Assembly: GCA_938024995.1 (NCBI GenBank)
Contig: CALJDU010000045.1
Location: 1 to 64,000 of the forward strand
Origin: an uncultured bacterium
GTDB taxonomy: Bacteria > Myxococcota_A > Polyangia > Polyangiales > Houyiibacteriaceae
Reading direction: 5' to 3'
DNA: 64,000 nt
The notes below the pieces were generated by a model. That model searched no databases. It was not told the origin of the DNA and worked only from the letters and a program-made list of their open reading frames with translations. Within the stretch, counting starts at the first letter, position 1; every line of letters starts with the position of its first letter. This document shows, piece after piece, positions 22,442 to 30,737 of this stretch. Made by a program: the position numbers and the translations under genes.

Positions 22442-24862
22442 GTGAGCCGTCGAACGACAATGCGCTTATTCGGCCGTTCCGTGCTCGCACTTGTGATGTT
22501 CATTGCGATCACGTCTGGGGCGTCGTCCGCGAGCGCGCTCGGTCTGCTCGTGCCGACCAACGAGTCGCTCCCGCCGCTCGGGATTCTTCATCATCGCGTC
22601 ACGGTCGATGTCAGTGAGCGAATCGCGGAGACCCGCGTCGTTCAGACCTTCCGAAATCACACCGCGTCGCAGCTCGAGGCGACCTACGTGTTTCCGATTC
22701 CGGAGAACGCGACCGTCAGCGGGTTCGCGATGTGGATCGATGGGACGCGTCGCGAAGGTGAGGTGCTCTCGGCGAACCAGGCGCGCGCCATCTACGAGTC
22801 GATCGTCTCTCGCGCGCAGGATCCTGGGCTCGTCGAACATCTCGGAGGACGCCTCTTTCGCGCGCGTGTCTTTCCAGTTCCCGCGGGCGGAGAACAGCGC
22901 GTCGAGATCCGGTTCACGCAAACGCTCGACTACGACGACGGCCTGATCAGCTACCGCTATCCCCTTCGCACCGAGGGGCCCGCCGCGCGCACGCTTCAGG
23001 ACCTCACGTTCGACGTCACCGTCCGCTCGCGGACCGCGATCCGCGCGCTCTACTCCCCATCGCATCAGGTCTCGATCAGCCGTCCCGCAGAGGGCGAGGC
23101 ACGCGTCGGTTTTGAGGAGGGACGCGCCGCGCTTAACCGCGACTTCGAGTTGTACTACGGCGTCTCCGATCGAGACGTGGGTCTGTCGCTCCTCACGCAC
23201 CGCGCCGCGGGCGATGACGGGTACTTCCTCGCGATGGTCGCGCCTCGCGCGGAGCTGATGACTGAGGAGATCGAGAACAAGGAGGTCGTCTTTGTGATGG
23301 ACACGTCCGGGTCGATGGCGGGCGAGAAACTCGAACGCGCGAAAGCGGCGCTCACCTACATGCTGCGGCGCTTGCGACCAACGGATACGTTTCAAGTGAT
23401 CCGGTTCTCGACCGACGTCTCGCCGCTCTTCGAGAACGAACGCTCGGCTCCTGCGTCCCCCGACAACGTCGCGTCGGCGGTCCGATTTACATCGCGGTTG
23501 ATCGCTTCCGGAGGAACCGCGATCGACGACGCGCTCTCGGCGGCCGCGCGCACCCAAGGTGACCTGGCGCGACCGCGGATGGTCGTCTTCCTGACTGACG
23601 GAATGCCGACTATCGGAGAGACCCACCCGGCGCTCATCCTCAGTCGCTCCGAAGCGCGGCTCTCGCGCGGACGGCTCTTCGCGTTTGGTGTCGGCGACGA
23701 TGTGAACACACGCTTTTTGGATCGCCTCGCCGCGCAGCACGGGGGCGTCGGTGAGCACTTCCGTGACGGCAGCGAGCTCGAGCGCCGGATGAGCACCTTC
23801 TACGATCGCGTCGCGCATCCCGTGCTGAGCGACGTGCGGCTCCGGGTCGAAGGCGCTGAGGCGTTCGCGGTCACGCCGCGGGACTTGGGCCACCTCTATC
23901 ATGGGGGTCAGCTCTTGGTGGTGGGGCGCTATCGGAGCCACGGCCGCGCGCGCTTCGTGTTGACCGGTCGCGTGCGCGGCGCCGCGCGTGAGTTTGCGTA
24001 TCCGGTGGAGCTGCCCGCGACGACGGATGCCCATGCCTTCTTACCGCGCGTGTTCGCGACGCGACGCGTTGGGGATCTGCTCGCGGTGATGCGGGACCAA
24101 CCGTCCGGGGAGGTCCGCGACGAGATCATCTCGCTCGCGACGCGCTACGGAATCGTGACTCCGTTCACGAGCTACTTGGTCGTGGACGATGACGCGATCC
24201 CCACGGGTCCATCGAGCTCGTCCCGCGTTTGGACCCGCAGCTTTGAGGATGTCGAGCTTCAAGGCGCGATGAGTCGACGAACCGTGCTGGGGAGACGCGC
24301 GGTGAACGCGACGCCCGGGGTCTATCGAGGAGGCTCGGGCCAAGATTCGGTGGCCGCGGAGCCCGCTTCGCCTCCAGTGGAGGTGGCGGCGGAATCCATC
24401 GACGGAGACTCCTCTCGCTCGCGACGGGTGCGGAGAAGAAGAATGAGGCGCGATGCCCGACGGGGTCGGCCGCGCGCGGCGCCTCGGATGGATCCAGCAC
24501 CCACGATTCAGCTCGACGCCGCGTTCGGCGCGGGAGGACGGCGAACCTCGCGACGGATCCGTCAGCTCCGGGAAGCCAGCGCGGCGAACGAGGGAACGAC
24601 GCGGATGGTCTACGGTCGCGCGTTTCGACGGGTCTCCGGCGTCTACACCGATCCGCGGTATCGCGCGGGCGGTGCGGAGCTTCGGTTGCGTCCGCGCGGC
24701 GAGGCGTACTTCGCTTTGCTCCGGAGCCGGCCCGCGCTGCGGCACGCCTTCTCGCTCGGCGATGAGGTCGTCGTGACGATTGACGGCGGCAAGAGCGTCA
24801 TCGTCAGCGCGAACGCGCCGGCGGGTGTAAGCGCCTCAGACGTCGCGCGTTTCCTTGAGTGA
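22442..24862 (+). CDS. VIT domain / von Willebrand factor A domain surface protein
   Basis: An 806-residue exported protein. After a signal peptide (MRLFGRSVLALVMFIAITSG... cut near SASA) comes a VIT domain (EATYVFPIPENATVSGFAMW; then RARVFPVPAGGEQRVEIRFT), then a VWA domain at about 275-440 with an intact metal-ion site (MDTSGSMAG, with LTDGMP). The region after it has the RYGIVTPFTSYLVVDD motif typical of bacterial inter-alpha-trypsin-inhibitor-like proteins. The C-terminus is Arg/Ala-rich and basic. Such proteins are thought to bind metal-dependent ligands at the cell surface. The start may be GTG 22442 or ATG 22460; both keep the signal peptide. The following gene starts close to its stop. 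Confidence 0.88.
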   Translation: MSRRTTMRLFGRSVLALVMFIAITSGASSASALGLLVPTNESLPPLGILHHRVTVDVSERIAETRVVQTFRNHTASQLEATYVFPIPENATVSGFAMWIDGTRREGEVLSANQARAIYESIVSRAQDPGLVEHLGGRLFRARVFPVPAGGEQRVEIRFTQTLDYDDGLISYRYPLRTEGPAARTLQDLTFDVTVRSRTAIRALYSPSHQVSISRPAEGEARVGFEEGRAALNRDFELYYGVSDRDVGLSLLTHRAAGDDGYFLAMVAPRAELMTEEIENKEVVFVMDTSGSMAGEKLERAKAALTYMLRRLRPTDTFQVIRFSTDVSPLFENERSAPASPDNVASAVRFTSRLIASGGTAIDDALSAAARTQGDLARPRMVVFLTDGMPTIGETHPALILSRSEARLSRGRLFAFGVGDDVNTRFLDRLAAQHGGVGEHFRDGSELERRMSTFYDRVAHPVLSDVRLRVEGAEAFAVTPRDLGHLYHGGQLLVVGRYRSHGRARFVLTGRVRGAAREFAYPVELPATTDAHAFLPRVFATRRVGDLLAVMRDQPSGEVRDEIISLATRYGIVTPFTSYLVVDDDAIPTGPSSSSRVWTRSFEDVELQGAMSRRTVLGRRAVNATPGVYRGGSGQDSVAAEPASPPVEVAAESIDGDSSRSRRVRRRRMRRDARRGRPRAAPRMDPAPTIQLDAAFGAGGRRTSRRIRQLREASAANEGTTRMVYGRAFRRVSGVYTDPRYRAGGAELRLRPRGEAYFALLRSRPALRHAFSLGDEVVVTIDGGKSVIVSANAPAGVSASDVARFLE

Positions 24863-24906
24863 ACGTTCGCTTCGCGAGAACCCAACCCTGTTTTGAAGAG
24901 AGAGCC

Positions 24907-25635
24907 ATGAAGCCCCACATGATCGCGGTGACGCTGTTGTTGATCGCCTGTCTCCCGGTCGAGCACGTACGCGCCGACCCTGTTGAGGTCTACTGGGACG
25001 CGCCGCGTCGCCCTCGGCGTTACCTCTACGTTCAGCAGCCGCCACCGCCGCCACGTCCGGTCGTCGTCGTCGCGCCGCCGCGTCCCGTCTACGTGCAGGT
25101 TCGCGACCCGCTCCCTCTGCCGGAACCGGAGCCAGAGCGGGTCGATCCGTATGACACCCGCGCTGGGGTCATCGTCGGTGCCGCGGCCGGGGCGTTCGTG
25201 TTCTTCGGCGATGGAGCCGCTGCGCCGATGTACCAGCTTCACGTCGGCGTCGGGATCGGAGCGGCGGAGTTCGGTCTGCGCTTCGATCTCGCCCCGGGGG
25301 CACGCGAAGTTCTCGTGGACGGGGAACCGGCTCGTACCTCGCTGTACACGGCCGGCGCGTTTCTCTCGTACCGAATGCTCGGTCAGGCGCGCGTGCACCC
25401 AATTGTCGGCATCGGCCTAGAGACGCTCTTCCTCAACCCAGATGGGGCAGAGACGGGTCGCGCGTTCGGCGCGGTGGCGCGAGTTGGCCTTGAGCTGGCG
25501 TTCCGAACGGGAAGCGGCGCGCTGGCCCTGGGGCTTGATGTTGAGGGACACCAACCCCTAGCCATTTCGCAGGGTTGGCGAGGAGACCGTCTCCCGTTCA
25601 TGAGCTTCGGTGCCCACATGGACTATCGATTTTAG
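24907..25635 (+). CDS. Predicted outer-membrane or exported beta-rich protein with Pro-rich N-terminus
   Basis: A 242-residue exported protein. The signal peptide is MKPHMIAVTLLLIACLPVEH, cut near VRA. A Pro/Val-rich stretch follows (PPPPRPVVVVAPPRPVYVQV), then about 150 residues of alternating beta strands (QLHVGVGIGAAEFGLRFDLA; HPIVGIGLETLFL; MSFGAHMDYRF) ending in an aromatic residue, as in outer-membrane barrels. AGAGAG lies just before the ATG at 24907; an in-frame GTG at 24859 overlaps the previous stop but would put extra residues before the signal. It probably follows the VIT/VWA gene in one transcript. Confidence 0.7.
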   Translation: MKPHMIAVTLLLIACLPVEHVRADPVEVYWDAPRRPRRYLYVQQPPPPPRPVVVVAPPRPVYVQVRDPLPLPEPEPERVDPYDTRAGVIVGAAAGAFVFFGDGAAAPMYQLHVGVGIGAAEFGLRFDLAPGAREVLVDGEPARTSLYTAGAFLSYRMLGQARVHPIVGIGLETLFLNPDGAETGRAFGAVARVGLELAFRTGSGALALGLDVEGHQPLAISQGWRGDRLPFMSFGAHMDYRF

Positions 25636-25678
25636 GGGAACGACTTTGTGCGTTCGATTCGTAAGCACTTGGAAACGC

Positions 25679-25694
25679 ACGTTTTTCCGTGAAC
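25679..25694 (+). promoter_or_regulatory. ACGTTTTTCCGTGAAC motif upstream of the lipoprotein gene
   Basis: A near copy of the string at 22346-22360 (one extra C). A possible -10 element TACACT follows at 25705-25710. Transcription from there would begin just before the hairpin at 25721. Confidence 0.35.
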
Positions 25695-25720
25695 ACAAGC
25701 CCTCTACACTTTTGTTACGC

Positions 25721-25752
25721 AAATGAACTTGCCCATAAGGGCGAGTTCATTT
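25721..25752 (+). promoter_or_regulatory. Strong leader hairpin just upstream of a lipoprotein gene
   Basis: Arms 25721-25734 and 25739-25752 form 14 pairs (one T-G wobble) around an ATAA loop. The hairpin ends 11 bases before the ATG at 25764. The only Shine-Dalgarno-like stretch (AAGGGCGAG) lies inside loop and 3' arm. It could stabilise the 5' end of the mRNA, gate translation, or be the terminator of the preceding gene, although no T-run follows. Confidence 0.6.
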
Positions 25753-25763
25753 AATCAGTCCTT

Positions 25764-26600
25764 ATGTCACGCAAGTCCCTTCCAGTTCTTCTCGCCCTTC
25801 TTACGACCACGGCTTGTGCCCCGCTCGATGACGACTTCGTCACCGACGAATTGGGCAACGAAATCGTGCTCGACGACATCCTGGGGGCCACTGACGTCCG
25901 CTTTACGCCCCCACTGGTTGAGCTTCCTGAGCTCCCGAACTTCAACACCGTGGTCGAAGGCGAGGACGAGGTCATCGTTCCGTGCCGCGACACGACGCTC
26001 GATTTTGATGTCCGCCCCGGTGGCCGCGTGCTCCTCGCTGGCGAAGACATGACCAACGTGTACGCCGCGCTCGGCGTGACCATCTCCACCTTCAACTACG
26101 CGGGTACGTCGGCCAGCACCGGCATCTCGTTCGACTCCGAGAACCCGACCGGTGGTGACTTCGACCTCGGGACGCCCAACGCGGCGTTCGGTGGACCGGG
26201 CATCGGCGACGGTGGCGCGGACACGAACGACACGGCCCTCGGCAACGTGTTGATCCGCGCCGAGAACACGGTCGACGGGGATGACGACGGTCGCGTCGAC
26301 GAGCCCGACGACCACGCCCACGGCGCGCGCTTCGTCATCGACTTCCGCAAGGACACCTGCATCGACCGCGCCGACCTCGTCGACGTGGAGTCCCGTGAGC
26401 GTCCGGCCGAGTTCGTGATGTTCGACGGCGACGGTGTCGAGATCGCGTCCTACGTGGGTGGCGGCTTGGGCAACAACTCGGTGGAAGAGCTTTCCATGGG
26501 TGACTGCGGTATCCGCCAGCTGGTGGTTCGCCTCCGCGGCAGCGGCGCCATCGACAACCTCGAGGTCTGTCTCCCCCCGATCCCGAACACCGAGCTCTAA
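25764..26600 (+). CDS. Secreted lipoprotein with a Ca-binding-like beta domain
   Basis: A 278-residue predicted lipoprotein. The signal peptide MSRKSLPVLLALLTTTAC ends in TTAC, an acceptable lipobox. The mature part has an acidic start and a domain with GVTISTFN, ISFDSENPTGGDFDLGTPN and repeated Asp/Gly motifs (DGDDDGRVDEPDDH), resembling domains seen in secreted and PEP-CTERM-type proteins of other bacteria. The acidic clusters could bind calcium. One Cys pair lies near the C-terminus (DCGIRQLVV, EVCLPP). It stands alone between a leader hairpin and a strong terminator, which suggests separate regulation and probably high expression. Confidence 0.72.
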   Translation: MSRKSLPVLLALLTTTACAPLDDDFVTDELGNEIVLDDILGATDVRFTPPLVELPELPNFNTVVEGEDEVIVPCRDTTLDFDVRPGGRVLLAGEDMTNVYAALGVTISTFNYAGTSASTGISFDSENPTGGDFDLGTPNAAFGGPGIGDGGADTNDTALGNVLIRAENTVDGDDDGRVDEPDDHAHGARFVIDFRKDTCIDRADLVDVESRERPAEFVMFDGDGVEIASYVGGGLGNNSVEELSMGDCGIRQLVVRLRGSGAIDNLEVCLPPIPNTEL

Positions 26601-26617
26601 GTCGGTCATCGCCGAGG

Positions 26618-26657
26618 CGAGCCAGCTCCGCTTTCGCGGGCTGGCTCGTTTTCGTTT
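26618..26657 (+). terminator. Intrinsic terminator after the secreted lipoprotein gene
   Basis: CGAGCCAGC (26618-26626) pairs with GCTGGCTCG (26640-26648), with an inner CCGC-TTTC-GCGG stem, followed by TTTTCGTTT. It lies 18 bases past the stop codon and may also end the convergent minus-strand operon. Confidence 0.88.
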
Positions 26658-26678
26658 AAGCGCTCGCTCTCGTTCGCG

Positions 26679-27734
26679 TTAGTCGGTCTCGGCCTCATCC
26701 GGATCGCGATCCAGGAGCTGCGCGAGGAGCTTGAGCGGGTTGAACCCAAGCACCGACGTCACGCTCGCGATCTCTTTGACCTGACCCCGGAGAAAACGCG
26801 CGACGGGAGCAACGTTCTGGAAAAGGTCCATTCCGCCCAAGAGCTCCGCGGACTTGCTCGCGACCGCCCGGACACCGTCTGCGCCGAGCGCGACCGCGAC
26901 GTACGGCGGCGTGGGGTGAATGATGAGGTCTCGCACCGCGGCGCTCTTAATCCAGGCACCGGGATCGGGTCTCCGCATGAGGCGCCGAACCGTGCTCGCC
27001 TCCGCGAAGAGCCCGAGGTGCACGGGGCCGATCTCCCGCTCCACCGCGTTGACGTAGACGCGATAGTCGCGCCGCCAGTCGCCACCGAGCGGACCGGTCC
27101 AGCTGCGAATAATGTCGGGCCCGACCACCCAGTCGATGGCGCCGCGTCGTCGACGGATCGCGAGCGCGGTGAAGGGGACGTTGGGCCGGGCCGCGTCGAA
27201 GAGCACGAAGACGAGCGCGTGCTCGTCGGGGATCACGAGATCGAGCGCGCGTCGCACCGCGGCCGGTGAGGGCGTAGGGATCGAGCCGAGCGGGTTGGGG
27301 GTGAGGCTGATCTGTCCGGAGTCCATCAGCTCACGCGCGACGCGGAACAAAGTGAGCCCTTGCGTCACGTAGTCGTCTGATCGCCTCATCCGAAGCGCGA
27401 GCCGCTCGCTCAGCTCCTCCATCGCGCCGTCGCGCATCACGACGCAGCGGCGGGCGTCGTACCGGTCGAGGAGCGCAGTGGGGTCGCTCGCGTCGACGAG
27501 GTCGGGGACCCGTCCGTGCAATGAGTGAATCGCGGCGAGAACGTCGCGGTCCTCGTCAGTCACGACGAGCAGCGTCCCCGCGCGTCGGTGCTCATCGCCA
27601 GCGGTCAGCTCCTGAGCGTCGACCTCGGAGGCGTCCCGCTCGAGGCGGTCGATGACGCCAGGCGCGAAGAGCGAGATCAGGTTGGTCCAGGAGAGGGCGT
27701 CGAAGCCCTCGAACTTGAGGTCGCCGCTGATCAT
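26679..27734 (-). CDS. Unknown conserved-looking protein, last gene of the SDR-GH35 operon
   Basis: A 351-residue soluble protein without a signal peptide. It starts MISGDLKFEGFDALSWTNLI and has a segment that resembles a small regulatory or storage fold (FDAARPNVPFTALAIRRRRG; WVVGPDIIRSWTGPLGGDWR). No catalytic motif is evident. The start overlaps the stop of the GH35 gene (ATGA), so it is translationally coupled. I do not recognise the family; context alone suggests a link to the sugar hydrolase. Confidence 0.7.
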   Translation of the reverse strand: MISGDLKFEGFDALSWTNLISLFAPGVIDRLERDASEVDAQELTAGDEHRRAGTLLVVTDEDRDVLAAIHSLHGRVPDLVDASDPTALLDRYDARRCVVMRDGAMEELSERLALRMRRSDDYVTQGLTLFRVARELMDSGQISLTPNPLGSIPTPSPAAVRRALDLVIPDEHALVFVLFDAARPNVPFTALAIRRRRGAIDWVVGPDIIRSWTGPLGGDWRRDYRVYVNAVEREIGPVHLGLFAEASTVRRLMRRPDPGAWIKSAAVRDLIIHPTPPYVAVALGADGVRAVASKSAELLGGMDLFQNVAPVARFLRGQVKEIASVTSVLGFNPLKLLAQLLDRDPDEAETD

Positions 27735-29737
27735 GAGGACGCCTTTCGTGCGCGCGCGCTGGGACGCGCGACCGGCGCTGGGGTGACGCGGAACATCCGG
27801 CAGTGGAGCTTGTTCATGGGGATGTCGACCGCCTCGCCGCTCGCGACGCTGAAGACCTCGTCGGTCAGCGCGTCGACCAGGCGCATCGCCTCGCCGGGGC
27901 GTAGCGACGCGGTGGTCGCGGCATCGGTCGGGTTCATCAAGAAGAGGGCCTTGGCCGCTCCGCTGTTGTCGCGGTGAACCGTGGCCTCAAGGGGGAGGTC
28001 GATGGTCAGGGTCCGGCCGAGGAGCGCGCCGAGGTCCGCCGCGAGCGCGTCGACCTCGGCTCGCTGGTCCAGCAGGACGCGGCGCGCACCGTCGATCGAC
28101 TGAAAGGCGCGCGGCTGCATCTTGTCGTCGCGACTCGGGAGCGCCGGCCCGTACACGACGGTCGCGCCGAGCTTCGCTGCCATCTCGAGCTTCTCCCAGC
28201 GATCCGCGTTCACGAACTCGAAGGTCGGCGCGATCACCACGTCATAGCCCGCGAGTCGGTCGGATTCCGAGTCGACGATTTCGTAGGCGACGTTTTCTTT
28301 GGTGAGCGCAGCGGCGAGCGCGGAGAGCGACTTCCACCACGCGATCTGAATCGGTCCGCTGAAGCCAAAGGAAGAGCGGCGGCAGCCGTCGACCGGTGAG
28401 CCTCCCAGCGCTTCCAGGGTGGACGGGCTGATCGGGCCGAGGAGGTGGGTCGCGCGCGCGAAACGGGCGTACTCCCGTGGGAACGAGAGGGCGACCTTGA
28501 CGTCGCGCCGGAGCTCTCCGAAGCCGACCTGAGTAAGCGTCGCGAAGAGCCGGCGCCAGTCCGAGGCGCCTTCGCGGGCGTTGCCCCGAGAATCGATCGG
28601 CGCGCCGTACCACCGATCTCGATCCACCGCCATGTAGAGGTTGAGCCCGCGCAACCCGAACGCGAGCGCGCACATCGCGCAGTAGAGCGAGTCCTCATGA
28701 TCGAGCGGGGTGAACCACGCGGGGGCGCCTGCGCCGAGCTCGGGCGCGTAAGGCGCTTCCACCGACCCCGCCAAGTACAACGTCCGCCGCTTGATCGTCC
28801 GGTGCTCGCGCGCGGGGTGGTAGTAGTCGAGCCCGACCAAGTCGACCTCTTGTTCGAGGGCCGGGATGCTGATGGGTTGTCCGGCTTCTCCCAGCGCGAC
28901 GTTGTGAATGATCGGGACGCCCTCCATCTTGGCGCTCGCCATCCGCTCGCGCATCTCGCGGATGGAGCGCGCGATGAGGTGCTCTTGGAACTCAGCCCAG
29001 TCGAGGTGCCGCGGGAGGTCTTCAGGACGGCGCGCGCTAAAACGCAGCGGCGGATCGAGCTGCGGGCTGCGGGTCCGGTAGAGACGATCGATCGCCTCAC
29101 GGTCGCCGTGCTTGCCGAGCAGGAACGCCTCGTACCACTCCTTCGCGTCCGGGTGATAGTCCTGACAGTAGGGGCCGTTGCGGAAGTAGAACGACGCCTC
29201 GTTGTCGACCTGCAGGAGCACGACCGGCCCGTTTGGCCACAGGCGCGGGGCGACGATTTCGCCGACCGCGTCGTACCAGTCGCTGAGCTCGTGATGGAAG
29301 GTCGCGCTCGCGTACGAAGGCACCGGGAACATCTTCGGCGGGAAGAAGAGTGGGACCGAGTTGCCCTTCGGAGAGCGCGCCTGGATCCGCTTGTCGAACA
29401 CGATCCGCTCGGGCAGCCCGAAGAAGGTCAGCTCGGCGTTGATGTGCGGACCGGGGCGAACGAACGCGAAGAGGCCGAGCTCGTGAATCAGATCGAGGAA
29501 CGCGCCGAGGTCTTTGCGCGGGTCGGTCTCGCCAAAGTCGAAGTCGCCCGGCTCGCGCTCGTGCACACCCCAGGGAACGTAGGTCTCGACGATCGGGAGC
29601 TGAAGCTCGCCCACGGCCGCGATCGCGTCGCGCCAGGCCACGCGCGGGAGCCGCCAATAGTGAAGCGCACCTGACAACAGAGGTACGCGCTGATCACCGA
29701 CGACGAGCGTCGCACCGTCAAGCCGAGGGGCGTTCAC
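27731..29737 (-). CDS. Glycoside hydrolase family 35-like beta-galactosidase
   Basis: A 668-residue TIM-barrel hydrolase. The N-terminus has the family 35 pattern (SGALHYWRLPRVAWRDAIAA; VETYVPWGVHEREPGDFDF; FVRPGPHINAELTFFGLP). The acid/base Glu is in LLQVDNEASFYF (usually QVENE). The nucleophile Glu is probably in APYAPELGAGAP, though the surrounding sequence is atypical. A Rossmann-like segment (YDVVIAPTFEFVNADRWEKL) and a beta domain follow, as in GH42-type proteins. There is no signal peptide, so it acts in the cytoplasm on imported oligosaccharides or glycosides. Its GTG start overlaps the SDR stop. Confidence 0.8.
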   Translation of the reverse strand: MNAPRLDGATLVVGDQRVPLLSGALHYWRLPRVAWRDAIAAVGELQLPIVETYVPWGVHEREPGDFDFGETDPRKDLGAFLDLIHELGLFAFVRPGPHINAELTFFGLPERIVFDKRIQARSPKGNSVPLFFPPKMFPVPSYASATFHHELSDWYDAVGEIVAPRLWPNGPVVLLQVDNEASFYFRNGPYCQDYHPDAKEWYEAFLLGKHGDREAIDRLYRTRSPQLDPPLRFSARRPEDLPRHLDWAEFQEHLIARSIREMRERMASAKMEGVPIIHNVALGEAGQPISIPALEQEVDLVGLDYYHPAREHRTIKRRTLYLAGSVEAPYAPELGAGAPAWFTPLDHEDSLYCAMCALAFGLRGLNLYMAVDRDRWYGAPIDSRGNAREGASDWRRLFATLTQVGFGELRRDVKVALSFPREYARFARATHLLGPISPSTLEALGGSPVDGCRRSSFGFSGPIQIAWWKSLSALAAALTKENVAYEIVDSESDRLAGYDVVIAPTFEFVNADRWEKLEMAAKLGATVVYGPALPSRDDKMQPRAFQSIDGARRVLLDQRAEVDALAADLGALLGRTLTIDLPLEATVHRDNSGAAKALFLMNPTDAATTASLRPGEAMRLVDALTDEVFSVASGEAVDIPMNKLHCRMFRVTPAPVARPSARARKASS

Positions 29738-30678
29738 TTCGTCGTCGGCTTTCCCGACGCGTCCTTGCTCGCTGCGTGTCCAGCCGTGAGCGCTTTCTCA
29801 ATCGCGCTCATCGCGTCGGGGAAGGCGTCACCACCGCGGACGTCGCGCACCTCGCTCCACTTCGCGCGGAGGTGTTCGGGCGTGAGCGTTCCTGGGAAGA
29901 CGACGCCCTGGGCCTCGACCAGCGCGACCCGCGCGACGTACCCGCCGCCAACGGAGAAGATCTCACCTGTGTCTGCACATTGTTCGCTCGCGAGCCACGC
30001 GACGAGCGGCGAGACCAGCGCAGGGTCGAGGCGATCGAGCGTGCCTTCGGGGAACGGGATGGTCTCGGTCATGCGGCTCTTGGCGACGGGCGCGATCACG
30101 TTCGCGTGGATGCCGTACTTGCGACCCTCTTGCGCGAGCGTCTTCGTGAGGCCAACGATCCCGAGCTTCGCGGCGGCATAGCTGGCCTGGCCGAAGTTCC
30201 CGTAGAGCCCGGCGGCGCTGGTCGTGTTGATGATGCGCCCGTAGCGCTGCTCACGGAAGCGCGTCCACGCGGCGCGGGTGACGTTCATGGTGCCGCCGAG
30301 GTGGACGGAGAGCACCGCGTCCCATTGCGCGAGCGCCATCTTGTGGAAGCTGACGTCGCGGAGAATGCCCGCGTTGTTGACGACGACGTCGACCTTCCCG
30401 AACGTATCGATCGCGGTCTGAATGATGCCGTTCGCGCCTTCTTCGGTCGCGACACTGTCGTAGCTCGCGACCGCCTCGCCGCCGGCCGCTTTGATCTCCG
30501 AGACGACGACGTCTGCGGCGCTTTTTTGGGCACCGGTTCCGTCCAAGGAGCCGCCGAGGTCGTTGACGACGACCTTGGCGCCGCGAGAGGCGAAGAGGAG
30601 CGCGTGACTTCGACCGAGGCCCCCACCAGCACCGGTCACGACGACGACGCGAGAGTCGAAGCGAATTGATTCTTCCAT
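29734..30678 (-). CDS. Short-chain dehydrogenase/reductase, HSD17B4-like
   Basis: A 314-residue NAD(P)-dependent oxidoreductase. The cofactor motif is VVVVTGAGGGLGRSHALLFA followed by VVNDLGG, typical of the bacterial counterparts of the peroxisomal multifunctional enzyme type 2 (3-hydroxyacyl-CoA dehydrogenase part). NNAG is at about 110, the catalytic Ser in NTTSAAGLYGN, and YAAAK supplies Tyr and Lys. A 50-residue C-terminal extension matches the same subgroup. It heads the three-gene operon with GH35 and the unknown protein. The mix of a fatty-acyl-type SDR and a galactosidase is odd; the true substrate may be a sugar or steroid-like alcohol. Confidence 0.85.
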   Translation of the reverse strand: MEESIRFDSRVVVVTGAGGGLGRSHALLFASRGAKVVVNDLGGSLDGTGAQKSAADVVVSEIKAAGGEAVASYDSVATEEGANGIIQTAIDTFGKVDVVVNNAGILRDVSFHKMALAQWDAVLSVHLGGTMNVTRAAWTRFREQRYGRIINTTSAAGLYGNFGQASYAAAKLGIVGLTKTLAQEGRKYGIHANVIAPVAKSRMTETIPFPEGTLDRLDPALVSPLVAWLASEQCADTGEIFSVGGGYVARVALVEAQGVVFPGTLTPEHLRAKWSEVRDVRGGDAFPDAMSAIEKALTAGHAASKDASGKPTTK

Positions 30679-30737
30679 CGCCGCGAATGTAGTCGCGGCG
30701 CGGCGTAGCCAGCAAGCGCGGTGTGCTAAGTTGAGCG

